Of a DNA stretch of 64,000 nt, positions 27,002-35,797 are shown piece by piece. Under the pieces are notes generated by a model. That model was not told where the DNA came from. It saw only the letters and a list, made by a program, of their open reading frames with translations, and did not search any database. The translations under genes were made by a program, and so were the position numbers. Within the stretch, counting starts at the first letter, position 1, and each line of letters starts with the position of its first letter. Source of the DNA: Pseudomonas trivialis (lineage in GTDB: Bacteria; Pseudomonadota; Gammaproteobacteria; Pseudomonadales; Pseudomonadaceae); contig NZ_JYLK01000002.1 of the NCBI RefSeq assembly GCF_001439805.1, positions 248,001 to 312,000 of the forward strand, read 5' to 3'.

Positions 27002-29287
27002 TCAGAAACGCGTTGAGAGCGTAACGAAAGCGCTGCGCGGCGTTCCCACCTGCAACAGTTGCAGGTCACCATTCGGGTCAGAGGCCGCACTGCCATCGGT
27101 ATTCAGCGTAGAGATGTAGCGTTTATCGAACAAGTTGACCATGTTCAATGCAACGGACGTGTCCTTCAAACCCGCGAATGCTCCCAGGTCATACGCCATG
27201 TTCGCGTTGGCCAACCAGTAACCGGGCACGCTCTGGTCATTGGTGTAGGTAAAGTAACGTTTGGTCATGTAAGTACCTTGCAGGCCCGCGCTCCAGCGGT
27301 TCCAGTTCCAGTCCAGGCCGCTTGAGTACATGATCCTGGGGGTATCGACGACCGTTTTGCCTTTGACATTCACCGTCTGCGCATTGCTGGTGTAGTTGTC
27401 ATCGTAGGTGCTGTGGTTATACGAAAGCGAGTTGGACCAACGCCAATGTTCATCAGGCATCAAAGTAAAGGCGAACTCAGCACCTCGGCTGGTTACCGAG
27501 CCTACGTTGGCCACGCCATTGGCGCAGATAAAGATCCCGGTGCAGTTGGCGATAGCGATCAGGCGATTGTCGAACTGGGTGTTATAGACGGTGGCCGAGG
27601 CAATGTAGTGCTTGGACGTGCGCCGAACACCGGCTTCAATCGTCGTGGAGGTTTCCGGCTTGAGGCCTTTGAAGCCGTTGAGTGCGTCGACCGCTGCCTG
27701 GGTATTGCTGAATGGGCTGTAGGCACCGGACGGGAAGGCAGCCATATTCTGCGAATAAGAGGCGAACACCTCATCTTCGTCGTTTAGCTTGTAGGTCGCA
27801 CCAAACTGAGGAAGGAAGTGATCGCTGGCTTCCAGTGATCCGCTCGCGTATCCGACTTTTCCTTCAGCAGTCGTGGTCGTCACTGTGCTTTTGGCGCCGA
27901 ATTCAAGTTTTAAACGGTCGTCCAGCAGCGTGTACGTATCACGCAAGTAGAACTGACGCGTCAGGTCGTTGTAAGACTGATCGAATATGGTGGCCGATAA
28001 TCCATACCCATTGGTCGTGACGATATGGTTCTGGGGCTCACGCCCAGTGGTGTCGTAGAGATAGCGACCGACACTGTTCTTGTTGGACTGGATCCAGAAT
28101 CCACCTTCGACTTCATGCTGGCCCAGGAACGCGGTGAGGGAGGTCTGAAAGCCGTTTCGATCAATGCCGTATTTGGTACTGCGCAATGCGTTCGCGGGGA
28201 TTACTGAGGTGCCGGTGTTGTAGGTGAACGGATAATACGAGTTACCAAACCCAGAGTTATGGTGATGGTAAACGGTGGTATCCAGCACCAGGTTATCCGA
28301 GAGGCTGAAATTGCCCTTCAGGATATCCAGTTCGTCGTAGCGCAAGCTACTGGCGTTGTAGACACCCTCTGCGGCGCTTTTGACGCCACCACTGAAGATA
28401 CCGTTAGCGGCATTCACCGCACGGGTCCAATCGGGCGTGTAATAGGTGTAGTTGTAGCCCAGTCGGTCGATCATGCTTTTGGACAGCGACATCAGGTTGG
28501 CTTCTTCATGGTCCGACTTGCTGTGGAAGAAGCTGATGCGGTTGTCGCCGAATTTATACAGAACCTTGGCGTTGATCGCGTCTGATTTCTGCGGGTTGTC
28601 ATTGCCCTTCCAGGCGTTCGCGTCGTACTTCTCACCCGAGACATACGCCGACAGGCCGTTGTACTCCCCGGTGTCGACACGCATGTAGGTGCGGGTGGTG
28701 TCGTAGCTGCCCATGGTCTGCGACAACCGGCCACCGAACTCTTTATCCGGGTCGGAGGTGGTGAACTGGAGGGTACCGCCCAGATCGCTGTTGGAGGCGG
28801 TTCCCAACGAACCAATGCCTGCGGCGACAACGGTCGAACCCACGTTTTCCGGGATTACGGCGCGCGTGATGCTCAGCCCGTTGAAGTTGCCGAAGCTCAT
28901 ATTCCCCAGCGTTACCCCATCCAGGGTGTAGCCCAAGTGATGCATATCAAACCCGCGCAAGCTGATGCGCTGGCTACCCTCTTCACGGCCCAGAGGATCA
29001 CCGGACTGGAAGTTAACGCCAGACATGCTCTGCAAGGTTTTCAGCGGGTTGGTGCCTGCGGAGTAACGTTTAACGGTTGTTTCATCGACACGCTGAACCT
29101 GACGTGTTTCTCCCTGGCCAATCACTGACACGGTGTCCAGGGTGGTCGCAGCGGTCGATGCGGGGCCGTCAGGGGCATCTGCCGCCTGAGCCATCGCACT
29201 GACAAGTCCAAGCGCACAAAAGGGCACCCAATATTTGACGCCGACCTGCAAGCCAACCGGCTTGCAGGGATTGTATTTTGTCCTCAT
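27002..29287 (-). CDS. TonB-dependent outer-membrane receptor of the accessory locus
   Basis: A 761-residue TonB-dependent receptor without the N-terminal STN signalling domain. A signal sequence precedes AQAADAP. The TonB box is LDTVSVIG (residues 50-57). The plug domain has SQRISLRGFDMHHLGYTLDG, and the barrel ends with the canonical Phe (SAFVTLSTRF). The long leader (about 140 bases) carries operator site C. It is convergent with the ROK gene. Absence of an STN domain and of a sigma/anti-sigma pair makes siderophore-type surface signalling unlikely. With a private TonB-ExbBD, a phosphodiesterase and a glycosidase nearby, it probably imports a sugar-phosphodiester compound. Substrate unproven; iron-chelate transport cannot be excluded from the sequence alone. 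Confidence 0.85.
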   Translation of the reverse strand: MRTKYNPCKPVGLQVGVKYWVPFCALGLVSAMAQAADAPDGPASTAATTLDTVSVIGQGETRQVQRVDETTVKRYSAGTNPLKTLQSMSGVNFQSGDPLGREEGSQRISLRGFDMHHLGYTLDGVTLGNMSFGNFNGLSITRAVIPENVGSTVVAAGIGSLGTASNSDLGGTLQFTTSDPDKEFGGRLSQTMGSYDTTRTYMRVDTGEYNGLSAYVSGEKYDANAWKGNDNPQKSDAINAKVLYKFGDNRISFFHSKSDHEEANLMSLSKSMIDRLGYNYTYYTPDWTRAVNAANGIFSGGVKSAAEGVYNASSLRYDELDILKGNFSLSDNLVLDTTVYHHHNSGFGNSYYPFTYNTGTSVIPANALRSTKYGIDRNGFQTSLTAFLGQHEVEGGFWIQSNKNSVGRYLYDTTGREPQNHIVTTNGYGLSATIFDQSYNDLTRQFYLRDTYTLLDDRLKLEFGAKSTVTTTTAEGKVGYASGSLEASDHFLPQFGATYKLNDEDEVFASYSQNMAAFPSGAYSPFSNTQAAVDALNGFKGLKPETSTTIEAGVRRTSKHYIASATVYNTQFDNRLIAIANCTGIFICANGVANVGSVTSRGAEFAFTLMPDEHWRWSNSLSYNHSTYDDNYTSNAQTVNVKGKTVVDTPRIMYSSGLDWNWNRWSAGLQGTYMTKRYFTYTNDQSVPGYWLANANMAYDLGAFAGLKDTSVALNMVNLFDKRYISTLNTDGSAASDPNGDLQLLQVGTPRSAFVTLSTRF

Positions 29288-29428
29288 CGACAGCCTTCCT
29301 CAGAAAATAGGAGTACCAACGTTTGCCTTGGGCGATGTTTGCGGGCGGTGGTCGGTTGCAGGGCAAGTAATCGCGTCTATTGCGCAGCCTGACGCGGCCC
29401 AGGAAGCCCGATGTCCGCTGGGGAGCAT

Positions 29429-29453
29429 ATTAATACACTCATTGTGTAGTAAT
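29429..29453. promoter_or_regulatory. Operator-like inverted repeat before TonB receptor gene (site C)
   Basis: ATTAATACAC and GTGTAGTAAT, 9 of 10 bases complementary, around TCATT: the most symmetrical of the three sites. It lies 142 bases upstream of the receptor start codon. Confidence 0.72.
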
Positions 29454-29517
29454 TATTACCAACGCTGCGCAAGGAGCGGATGGGGGAGGAATATCGGCTG
29501 AAGTTGCGGAATGTATT

Positions 29518-29603
29518 CCTGTCAGGTTGCGCATCAGCCTGACTGGCATTGTGGCGGGGGGCTTTCTTTTACGGCGTTTCTCAGGTGTCGCCGTCGTCGT
29601 AGG
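29518..29603 (+). repeat. Right flanking direct repeat of the accessory locus
   Basis: This copy contains the intact hairpin GTCAGG / CCTGAC (29521-29526 with 29538-29543) downstream of the small secreted protein gene, plus the last codons of that gene. The left copy is at 16213-16285. The 21 bases 29521-29541 are identical in both. Confidence 0.75.
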
Positions 29604-29826
29604 TTTCGCTGTCTTCGCCTTCGTTGTAGGGGTTCTCTGCGTCTTCCCTGGGCGCCGGCTGGGCTTGAGGTTGCCAACTTCCGGAGTTGACTTCGTTCTG
29701 TTTTTTCTTGGTGACGGGACCGGTGCTTTTCCACTGGGGCGTGCCTGCGCCCGCCAGCGCAGGGAGAGTGGTCAGCACTAACATTGCCAGCAATGCCAGA
29801 TGGATGGCGTATCGAACATTTCGCAC
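29581..29826 (-). CDS. Small secreted acidic protein of unknown function
   Basis: An 81-residue protein with a clear signal peptide (MRNVRYAIHLALLAMLVLTT, cleavage after ALAGA) and a short, charged, Pro/Gln/Asp/Glu-rich mature part ending in an acidic YDDGDT tail. The start is a GTG at 29826 with AAGGAG 6 bases upstream; a nearby ATG is out of frame. I recognise no family. Its 3' end is partly duplicated 13.3 kb away at the other edge of the accessory locus, suggesting that the insertion point was at this gene. Confidence 0.6.
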   Translation of the reverse strand: MRNVRYAIHLALLAMLVLTTLPALAGAGTPQWKSTGPVTKKKQNEVNSGSWQPQAQPAPREDAENPYNEGEDSETYDDGDT

Positions 29827-29907
29827 GGTGTTCTCCTTAACAGTCGGTGGGTAAACGCTAGACCCGATGCAGGGTTATCGCCAATCCCACGACTGGTGGA
29901 GCACAAA

Positions 29908-29943
29908 AAAATGTGGGAGGGGGCAAGCCCCCTCCCACATTTT
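29908..29943. terminator. REP-type hairpin serving as terminator after prfC
   Basis: A perfect 17-bp inverted repeat of the GTGGGAGGGGGC type with A/T flanks on both sides (29908-29924 with 29927-29943). It can terminate transcription from prfC on the minus strand. Confidence 0.75.
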
Positions 29944-29962
29944 GTTTTGCGGCGCTTAGCCC

Positions 29963-31546
29963 TTAGTGGTGTTCACGCGTCGCGCGGAACTTCACATCCG
30001 GCCAGCGCTCTTCCATCAGCGCCAGATTCACCCGCGTCGGCGCAAGATAGGTCAGGTGCCCACCGCCATCCACCGCAAGGTTTTCCACAGCTTTGTTGGA
30101 AAACTCTTCCAGCTTCTTCTTGTCGCTGCACTCGATCCAGCGCGCCGAATACACGGTGATCGGCTCATACGAGCACTCAACCTTGTATTCCTCTTTCAAA
30201 CGACTGGCGACCACGTCGAACTGCAGCACACCCACCGCGCCGAGGATGATGTCGTTGCTGCGCTCGGGGAAGAACACCTGGGTGGCGCCCTCTTCCGCCA
30301 ACTGCTGCAAACCCTGGCGCAATTGCTTGGACTTGAGCGGGTCACGCAGGCGTACGCGACGGAACAGTTCCGGGGCGAAGTGCGGGATGCCGGTGAAACC
30401 CAGCGCTTCGCCTTCGGTGAAGGTGTCGCCGATCTGGATGGTGCCGTGGTTGTGCAGGCCGATGATGTCGCCGGCGAACGCCTCTTCCAGCTGCTCACGT
30501 TCGGAGGAGAAGAACGTCAGGGCGTCGCCGATGCGCACGTCCTTGCCGGTGCGCACGTGGCGCATCTTCATGCCTTTTTCGTACTTGCCGGAGCAGATGC
30601 GCATGAAGGCGATACGGTCGCGGTGCTTGGGGTCCATGTTTGCCTGGATCTTGAACACGAAGCCGCTGAATTTTTCTTCCACAGGCTCAACGGTGCGCTC
30701 GTTGGCAACACGGGCCAGGGGCTTCGGCGCCCAGTTCACGACAGCATCGAGCACGTGATCGACGCCGAAGTTGCCCAGCGCGGTCCCGAAGAACACCGGG
30801 GTCAATTGGCCGTCGAGGAACTCCTGCTGATTGAATTCATGACAGGCGCCCTGCACCAGTTCCAACTGGTCGACAAAACGGTCGTACTCGTCGCCCAGGT
30901 GAGCGCGGGCTTCGTCCGAGTCGAGCTTCTCGATGATCTTGGTTTCGGTGCGCTCGTGACCGTGGCCGGCGGTGTAGACAATGATGTAGTCGTCGGCCAG
31001 GTGGTACACGCCCTTGAAGTCGCGGTAGCAACCGATCGGCCAGGTGATCGGCGCAGCCTTTATCTTCAGGACGGCTTCGATTTCGTCGAGCAGCTCGATG
31101 GGGTCGCGGATATCGCGGTCGAGTTTGTTGATGAAACTGACAATGGGCGTGTCACGCAGGCGGCACACGTCCATCAGCGCGATGGTACGTGGCTCGACGC
31201 CTTTACCGCCGTCGAGCACCATCAACGCCGAGTCCACCGCCGTGAGGGTGCGGTAGGTGTCTTCGGAGAAGTCTTCGTGGCCCGGGGTGTCGAGCAGGTT
31301 GACCATGTGGTCGCGATACGGGAACTGCATGACCGACGTGGTAATGGAAATACCCCGTTGTTTTTCCATTTCCATCCAGTCGGAGGTGGCATGGCGGTCG
31401 GATTTACGCGATTTCACCGTGCCGGCCACTGCGATTGCCTTGCCCATCAGCAACAGCTTCTCGGTGATGGTGGTCTTACCGGCATCGGGGTGGGAAATAA
31501 TAGCGAAAGTGCGGCGTTTCGCGACTTCGGCGGCCTGGTGGGTCAT
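29963..31546 (-). CDS. prfC: Peptide chain release factor 3
   Basis: A 527-residue translational GTPase (E. coli RF3 has 529). G motifs are visible: [12 protein letters not shown] (G1), the switch region after [20 protein letters not shown] (G3) and NKLDRD (G4). RF3 removes RF1/RF2 from the ribosome after termination. The start at 31546 ([17 protein letters not shown]) fits the family; an in-frame upstream extension is untypical. It is divergent from the opuC operon. Confidence 0.95.
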   Translation of the reverse strand: MTHQAAEVAKRRTFAIISHPDAGKTTITEKLLLMGKAIAVAGTVKSRKSDRHATSDWMEMEKQRGISITTSVMQFPYRDHMVNLLDTPGHEDFSEDTYRTLTAVDSALMVLDGGKGVEPRTIALMDVCRLRDTPIVSFINKLDRDIRDPIELLDEIEAVLKIKAAPITWPIGCYRDFKGVYHLADDYIIVYTAGHGHERTETKIIEKLDSDEARAHLGDEYDRFVDQLELVQGACHEFNQQEFLDGQLTPVFFGTALGNFGVDHVLDAVVNWAPKPLARVANERTVEPVEEKFSGFVFKIQANMDPKHRDRIAFMRICSGKYEKGMKMRHVRTGKDVRIGDALTFFSSEREQLEEAFAGDIIGLHNHGTIQIGDTFTEGEALGFTGIPHFAPELFRRVRLRDPLKSKQLRQGLQQLAEEGATQVFFPERSNDIILGAVGVLQFDVVASRLKEEYKVECSYEPITVYSARWIECSDKKKLEEFSNKAVENLAVDGGGHLTYLAPTRVNLALMEERWPDVKFRATREHH

Positions 31547-31875
31547 GGGAAATCGCCTGGCAGGTGAGTCAAAAAAGGGGCGCGAGTATAGCGCAAACCC
31601 CACGGGTCGGACCACCGTTCACCCGATCAGGGGTGGCTAAATGCTGCCAAGTGTGGAACCTTTTAAAAGGTGGAGACGTCCACTCCCCTGCTATCGCACT
31701 CGTAACAGGGCTGAAAAATCAGCAAGTTAGCCTGACGGGGCTGCGCTCATGGCTCGATACATACCGCGTTGCCGGTATCGACGAGCTGCTTTTCGCGAAC
31801 GCTTTCGCCGACAGCCAGCAATGGCATTGCCGCCGGAGAATGTGTTCGCCGACAAAAGAAAAAAGGAGTCCGCCT

Positions 31876-32592
31876 GTGGCTATTCGCTATGGCAAAGGGC
31901 TGATAGGAGGCGCGGTTGTCGTCGCGCTCCTGGCCCTGCTGGTCCACTGGATCGGCATCAACACGATCGAACTGTACCGCGACGATTTGTTGTTTTACCT
32001 GCAAGCTCATCTGATTCTGGTTTTAGTCTCCATGCTGGCCGCCCTGATTGTGGGCATCCCCGCCGGTATCCTGCTGAGCCGACCCAATATGGTCGGGCGT
32101 GCAGAACGTTTCATGCAGATCTTCAACATCGGCAACACCGTCCCTCCCCTGGCCGTACTGGCCATCGCCCTCGGCGTCCTCGGCATCGGCAGCGGCCCGG
32201 CCATCTTCGCGCTGTTTCTCGCCTCCCTGCTGCCCATCGTGCGCAACACCTACGAAGGCTTGAAGAACGTTCAGGGTTCCCTCAAGGAAGCCGCCACCGG
32301 CATCGGCATGACCCCGCGTCAGGTGCTGTTTCGCGTGGAACTGCCCAACGCCGTGCCGATCATCATCGGCGGCGTGCGCGTGGCCCTGGCGATCAACGTC
32401 GGTACCGCGCCGCTGGCGTTCCTGATCGGCGCCAACAGCCTGGGCAGCCTGATTTTCCCCGGCATCGCCCTGAACAATCAGCCGCAATTGCTGCTCGGCG
32501 CCGCGTGCACCGCGCTGCTGGCGTTGCTGCTTGACGGTCTGGTAACCATGGCCAGCCGCCTCTGGCTGGAACGTGGACTGCGTCCGTCTTAA
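31876..32592 (+). CDS. opuCD: Betaine/choline ABC transporter permease (OpuC type)
   Basis: A 238-residue permease of the ProW/OpuB/OpuC family (RIGNTVPPLAVLAIALGVLG-like core, coupling loop EAATGIGMTPRQVLFRVELP). The start is a GTG at 31876 with AAAAGGAG 7 bases upstream; longer in-frame starts lack family similarity. It is the first gene of a four-gene operon (permease, binding protein, permease, ATPase) in the same order as the P. aeruginosa opuC cluster, which imports quaternary amines as osmoprotectants. Subunit letters follow that order. Confidence 0.85.
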   Translation: MAIRYGKGLIGGAVVVALLALLVHWIGINTIELYRDDLLFYLQAHLILVLVSMLAALIVGIPAGILLSRPNMVGRAERFMQIFNIGNTVPPLAVLAIALGVLGIGSGPAIFALFLASLLPIVRNTYEGLKNVQGSLKEAATGIGMTPRQVLFRVELPNAVPIIIGGVRVALAINVGTAPLAFLIGANSLGSLIFPGIALNNQPQLLLGAACTALLALLLDGLVTMASRLWLERGLRPS

Positions 32593-32612
32593 GGCTGGGT
32601 AAAGGAATTCAC

Positions 32613-33506
32613 ATGAAAAAACTGACGTTGATACTGAGCTGCATCCTGCTGTGTGCAGGCATCGCGCAAGCCGCTGAAAAACCGGTGATTCGCATCGGCG
32701 CCCGGGTGTTCACCGAACAGACCCTGCTCGCCGAAATCACCTCCCAATACCTGCGCACCAAGGGCTACGACGCTCGCGTCACCGGTGGCCTGGGCAGCAA
32801 CCTGGCACGCAGTGCCCAGGAAAGCGGGCAACTGGACCTGCTGTGGGAATACACCGGTGTGTCGCTGGTGGCCTACAACCACATCGACGAGAAACTCGAC
32901 AGCGCACAGTCCTACGCCCGGGTGAAAGAACTCGACGCGAAAAAAGGCCTGACCTGGCTGTCGCCGTCGCGCTTCAGCAACACCTACGCCCTGGCGCTGC
33001 CGGACAAGGTGGCCAGGGAGCACCCCGAGATCAACAACATCAGCGACCTCACCAAGGCCATGGCGGCAGATACCCGGGAACACCGCCTGGTGGCGCTGGA
33101 CACCGAGTTCGCCAACCGCTCCGACGGCCTCGCCGGCATGGTCAAGCTGTACGACATGAACCTGACCCGCGAGAACACCCGGCAGATGGACGCAGGCCTG
33201 GTGTACACCGCACTGCGTAACGGCCAGGTGTTTGCAGGGCTGGTCTACACCACCGACGGTCGCCTCAATGCATTCAAATTGAAGCTGCTGGAGGACGACC
33301 TGCACTACTTCCCGGACTACACGGCCGCGCCGGTGATACGCCAGGAATACCTCGACCAGCACCCGCAGCTCGCCGCCGAGCTCAAGCCGCTGGCCGACCT
33401 GTTCGACGATGCAACCATGCGCCAGCTCAATGCGCGGGTCGACGTGGACCATGAGAGCCCGTCCGCCGTTGCCGCAGACTTCCTGCGCCAACATCCCATC
33501 AACTAA
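32613..33506 (+). CDS. opuCC: Glycine betaine/choline-binding protein (OpuC type)
   Basis: A 297-residue OpuAC/OsmF-family periplasmic binding protein. The signal peptide (MKKLTLILSCILLCAGIAQA) is followed by KPVIRIGARVFTEQTLLAEI. The Cys in the signal region is not in a clear lipobox. It captures quaternary ammonium compounds for the two permeases around it. It starts 21 bases after the first permease gene with AAAGGAA upstream. Confidence 0.87.
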   Translation: MKKLTLILSCILLCAGIAQAAEKPVIRIGARVFTEQTLLAEITSQYLRTKGYDARVTGGLGSNLARSAQESGQLDLLWEYTGVSLVAYNHIDEKLDSAQSYARVKELDAKKGLTWLSPSRFSNTYALALPDKVAREHPEINNISDLTKAMAADTREHRLVALDTEFANRSDGLAGMVKLYDMNLTRENTRQMDAGLVYTALRNGQVFAGLVYTTDGRLNAFKLKLLEDDLHYFPDYTAAPVIRQEYLDQHPQLAAELKPLADLFDDATMRQLNARVDVDHESPSAVAADFLRQHPIN

Positions 33507-33518
33507 CGAGGAGAAGAC

Positions 33519-34172
33519 ATGGAATTTTTAAACGCCTTTTCCCATCTTGATTGGGCCCAGGTGCTGCAACTGACCTGGCAGCACATCACCCTGGTCGGCA
33601 TTGCCGTACTGCTGGCGATCTTCATTGGCGTGCCCCTGGGCGTGCTGATGACGCGCTTCCCGACGCTCGCCGGCCCCTTGCAGGCCAGCGCCACGGTGCT
33701 GCTGACCGTGCCGTCGATTGCGCTGTTCGGCCTGTTGCTGCCGTTCTACTCCAAATTCGGCCAGGGCCTGGGACCGATGCCGGCGATCACCGCCGTGTTC
33801 CTCTACTCGCTGCTGCCGATCATGCGTAACACGTACCTGGCCCTCACCGGCGTGGAACCGGGCATCCGCGAGGCCGCCAAAGGCATCGGCATGACCTTCG
33901 CCCAGCGCCTGCGCATGGTCGAGCTGCCGATTGCAGTGCCGGTGATCCTCGCCGGCGTGCGCACCGCCGTGGTGATGAATATCGGTGTCATGACCATTGC
34001 CGCCACCATCGGCGCCGGTGGTCTGGGTGTACTTATTCTGGCTTCCATCAGCCGCAGCGACATGTCGATGCTGATCGTCGGCGCCGTGCTGGTCAGTCTC
34101 CTGGCCATCTTCGCCGACCTGCTTCTGCAATGGCTGCAACGCTCGCTGACTCCAAAAGGACTGCTCAAATGA
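33519..34172 (+). CDS. opuCB: Betaine/choline ABC transporter permease (second subunit, OpuC type)
   Basis: A 217-residue permease with the same fold as the first subunit. The coupling loop reads EAAKGIGMTFAQRLRMVELP and the end is SLTPKGLLK. GAGGAG lies upstream, and it overlaps the ATPase gene by ATGA. The two permeases probably form a heterodimeric channel. Confidence 0.87.
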   Translation: MEFLNAFSHLDWAQVLQLTWQHITLVGIAVLLAIFIGVPLGVLMTRFPTLAGPLQASATVLLTVPSIALFGLLLPFYSKFGQGLGPMPAITAVFLYSLLPIMRNTYLALTGVEPGIREAAKGIGMTFAQRLRMVELPIAVPVILAGVRTAVVMNIGVMTIAATIGAGGLGVLILASISRSDMSMLIVGAVLVSLLAIFADLLLQWLQRSLTPKGLLK

Positions 34173-35326
34173 TCGAACTTCAAAACCTGACCAAGACTTT
34201 TCAAAGCAACGGCAAGACTGTCTCCGCCGTGAACGACGTAAGCCTGACCGTCAACGAAGGCGAAATTTGCGTATTCCTCGGCCCTTCGGGCTGCGGCAAG
34301 AGCACCACGCTGAAAATGATCAACCGCCTGATCAAGCCCACCTCGGGCAAGATTTTGATCAATGGCGAAGACACCACCGACCTGGACGAAGTGACCCTGC
34401 GTCGCAACATCGGGTATGTGATCCAGCAGATCGGTCTGTTCCCGAACATGACCATCGAGGAAAACATCGTGGTGGTGCCCAAGCTGCTGGGCTGGGACAA
34501 ACAGAAATGCCACGACCGCGCCCGCGAGTTGATGAGCATGATCAAGCTCGAACCCAAGCAGTACCTGCATCGCTACCCGCGTGAACTGTCGGGCGGCCAG
34601 CAGCAGCGCATCGGTGTGATCCGCGCGCTGGCGGCCGATGCGCCGCTGCTGCTGATGGACGAACCGTTCGGCGCGGTCGACCCGATCAACCGCGAGATGA
34701 TCCAGAACGAGTTCTTCGAGATGCAACGCGCGCTGAACAAGACCGTGATCATGGTCAGCCACGACATCGACGAAGCCATCAAGCTGGGCGACAAAATCGC
34801 GATCTTCCGCGCCGGCAAGCTGCTGCAGATCGATCATCCGGACACGCTGCTGGCGCACCCGGCTGACGAGTTCGTGAGCAACTTCGTCGGCCAGGACAGC
34901 ACCCTCAAGCGCCTGCTGCTGGTGAAAGCCGAAGACGCGGCGGACAACGCTCCGTCGGTGAGCCCGGAAACCCCGGTGGCCGAGGCCCTGGAACTGATGG
35001 ACGAGCATGACCGCCGTTATGTGGTGGTCACCTGCGCCGAGAACAAGGCGCTGGGTTATGTACGCCGCCGCGACCTGCACCGTCAGGCCGGTACGTGCGG
35101 TCAGTACCTGCGCGAGTTCAACGCCACGGCTGCTTATGACGAGCACTTGCGCATCCTGCTGTCGCGCATGTACGAGTTCAACCGCTCGTGGCTGCCGGTG
35201 ATGGACGCGGAGCGGGTGTTCCTGGGTGAGGTGACTCAGGAGTCGATTGCCGAGTACTTGAGCTCCGGCAAGTCCCGTGGGGGCAAGACCAGTATTGTCT
35301 CCCCTGCCGAGACCGCCCTGGCCTGA
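34169..35326 (+). CDS. opuCA: Betaine/choline ABC transporter ATPase with CBS domains (OpuC type)
   Basis: A 385-residue ATPase: Walker A GPSGCGKST, signature LSGGQQQRIGVIRAL, Walker B LLLMDEPFGAVD, then a C-terminal tandem CBS region (PVAEALELMDEHDRRYVVVT, then SWLPVMDAERVFLGEV). In OpuA/OpuC systems the CBS module senses ionic strength and gates transport. The start at 34169 gives the usual MIELQNLTKTF beginning. Last gene of the operon. Confidence 0.9.
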   Translation: MIELQNLTKTFQSNGKTVSAVNDVSLTVNEGEICVFLGPSGCGKSTTLKMINRLIKPTSGKILINGEDTTDLDEVTLRRNIGYVIQQIGLFPNMTIEENIVVVPKLLGWDKQKCHDRARELMSMIKLEPKQYLHRYPRELSGGQQQRIGVIRALAADAPLLLMDEPFGAVDPINREMIQNEFFEMQRALNKTVIMVSHDIDEAIKLGDKIAIFRAGKLLQIDHPDTLLAHPADEFVSNFVGQDSTLKRLLLVKAEDAADNAPSVSPETPVAEALELMDEHDRRYVVVTCAENKALGYVRRRDLHRQAGTCGQYLREFNATAAYDEHLRILLSRMYEFNRSWLPVMDAERVFLGEVTQESIAEYLSSGKSRGGKTSIVSPAETALA

Positions 35327-35340
35327 CACAACGCGGTAAA

Positions 35341-35435
35341 AATGTGGGAGGGGGGCTTGCTCCCGATAGCGGTGTGTCAGTCACTTCATCTGTCACTGAT
35401 CCACCGCTATCGGGAGCAAGCCCCCTCCCACATTT
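35341..35435. repeat. REPIN: two inverted REP elements
   Basis: A GTGGGAGGGGG-type REP (about 35341-35374) and its inverted partner (about 35402-35435) share arms longer than 30 bases that include GGCTTGCTCCCGATAGCGGTG. It follows the opuC operon. Confidence 0.85.
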
Positions 35436-35567
35436 CCCCTTGGGTGAGTCAGGGAAATCGCCTCGATCACCACTCAGCGGGGAACATCATTCCGTCACAC
35501 CGGTCGGTTACATAAGTAGCTGCACGCGGTCGCGCGACGAACGCGTGCAAAAACGCGACATTTTTAG

Positions 35568-35697
35568 TTGATCCCACGCCCATCAAGCCCTAAAGTTCGC
35601 GCCGAACGTCCATGCTGGAAACGATCCATCCGGCTCAAGTACTGACGACGAGACAGCAAGGCCAAGGGAAGCGTAACTCCCATGGCCTTTTTGCTTT
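35568..35697 (+). ncRNA. Leader RNA or small RNA with intrinsic terminator upstream of speC
   Basis: A sigma-70-like promoter (TTGATC at 35568-35573, 17-base gap, TAAAGT at 35591-35596) would start RNA near 35603. About 55 bases later an intrinsic terminator forms: AAGGCCA (35658-35664) with TGGCCTT (35683-35689), inner GGGA/TCCC, then five T residues. The start codon of speC is 100 bases beyond. Either a transcription-attenuation leader of speC or a separate small RNA of about 95 bases. The remaining bases of the 471-base gap between opuCA and speC hold the REPIN and no recognisable gene. Confidence 0.45.
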
Positions 35698-35797
35698 CGG
35701 CGACATGCCTTGGGAAGTAGGCGAACCAAAGTGGGGATACGGAGGACGTTCATTTGCACCCATTGATTACTACAGTTTGCCCTTAGGAGTTCCCAGC

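Noticed and set aside
27002..29287. Ferric siderophore receptor
   Set aside because: No STN domain, sigma/anti-sigma pair, siderophore genes or obvious Fur box; the genes around it concern phosphodiesters and sugars. Not excluded, but less likely.
16213..29603. Integrative element with an att site
   Set aside because: The flanking repeats fit an insertion, but there is no integrase, transposase, tRNA target or phage gene, so I call only a duplication footprint.
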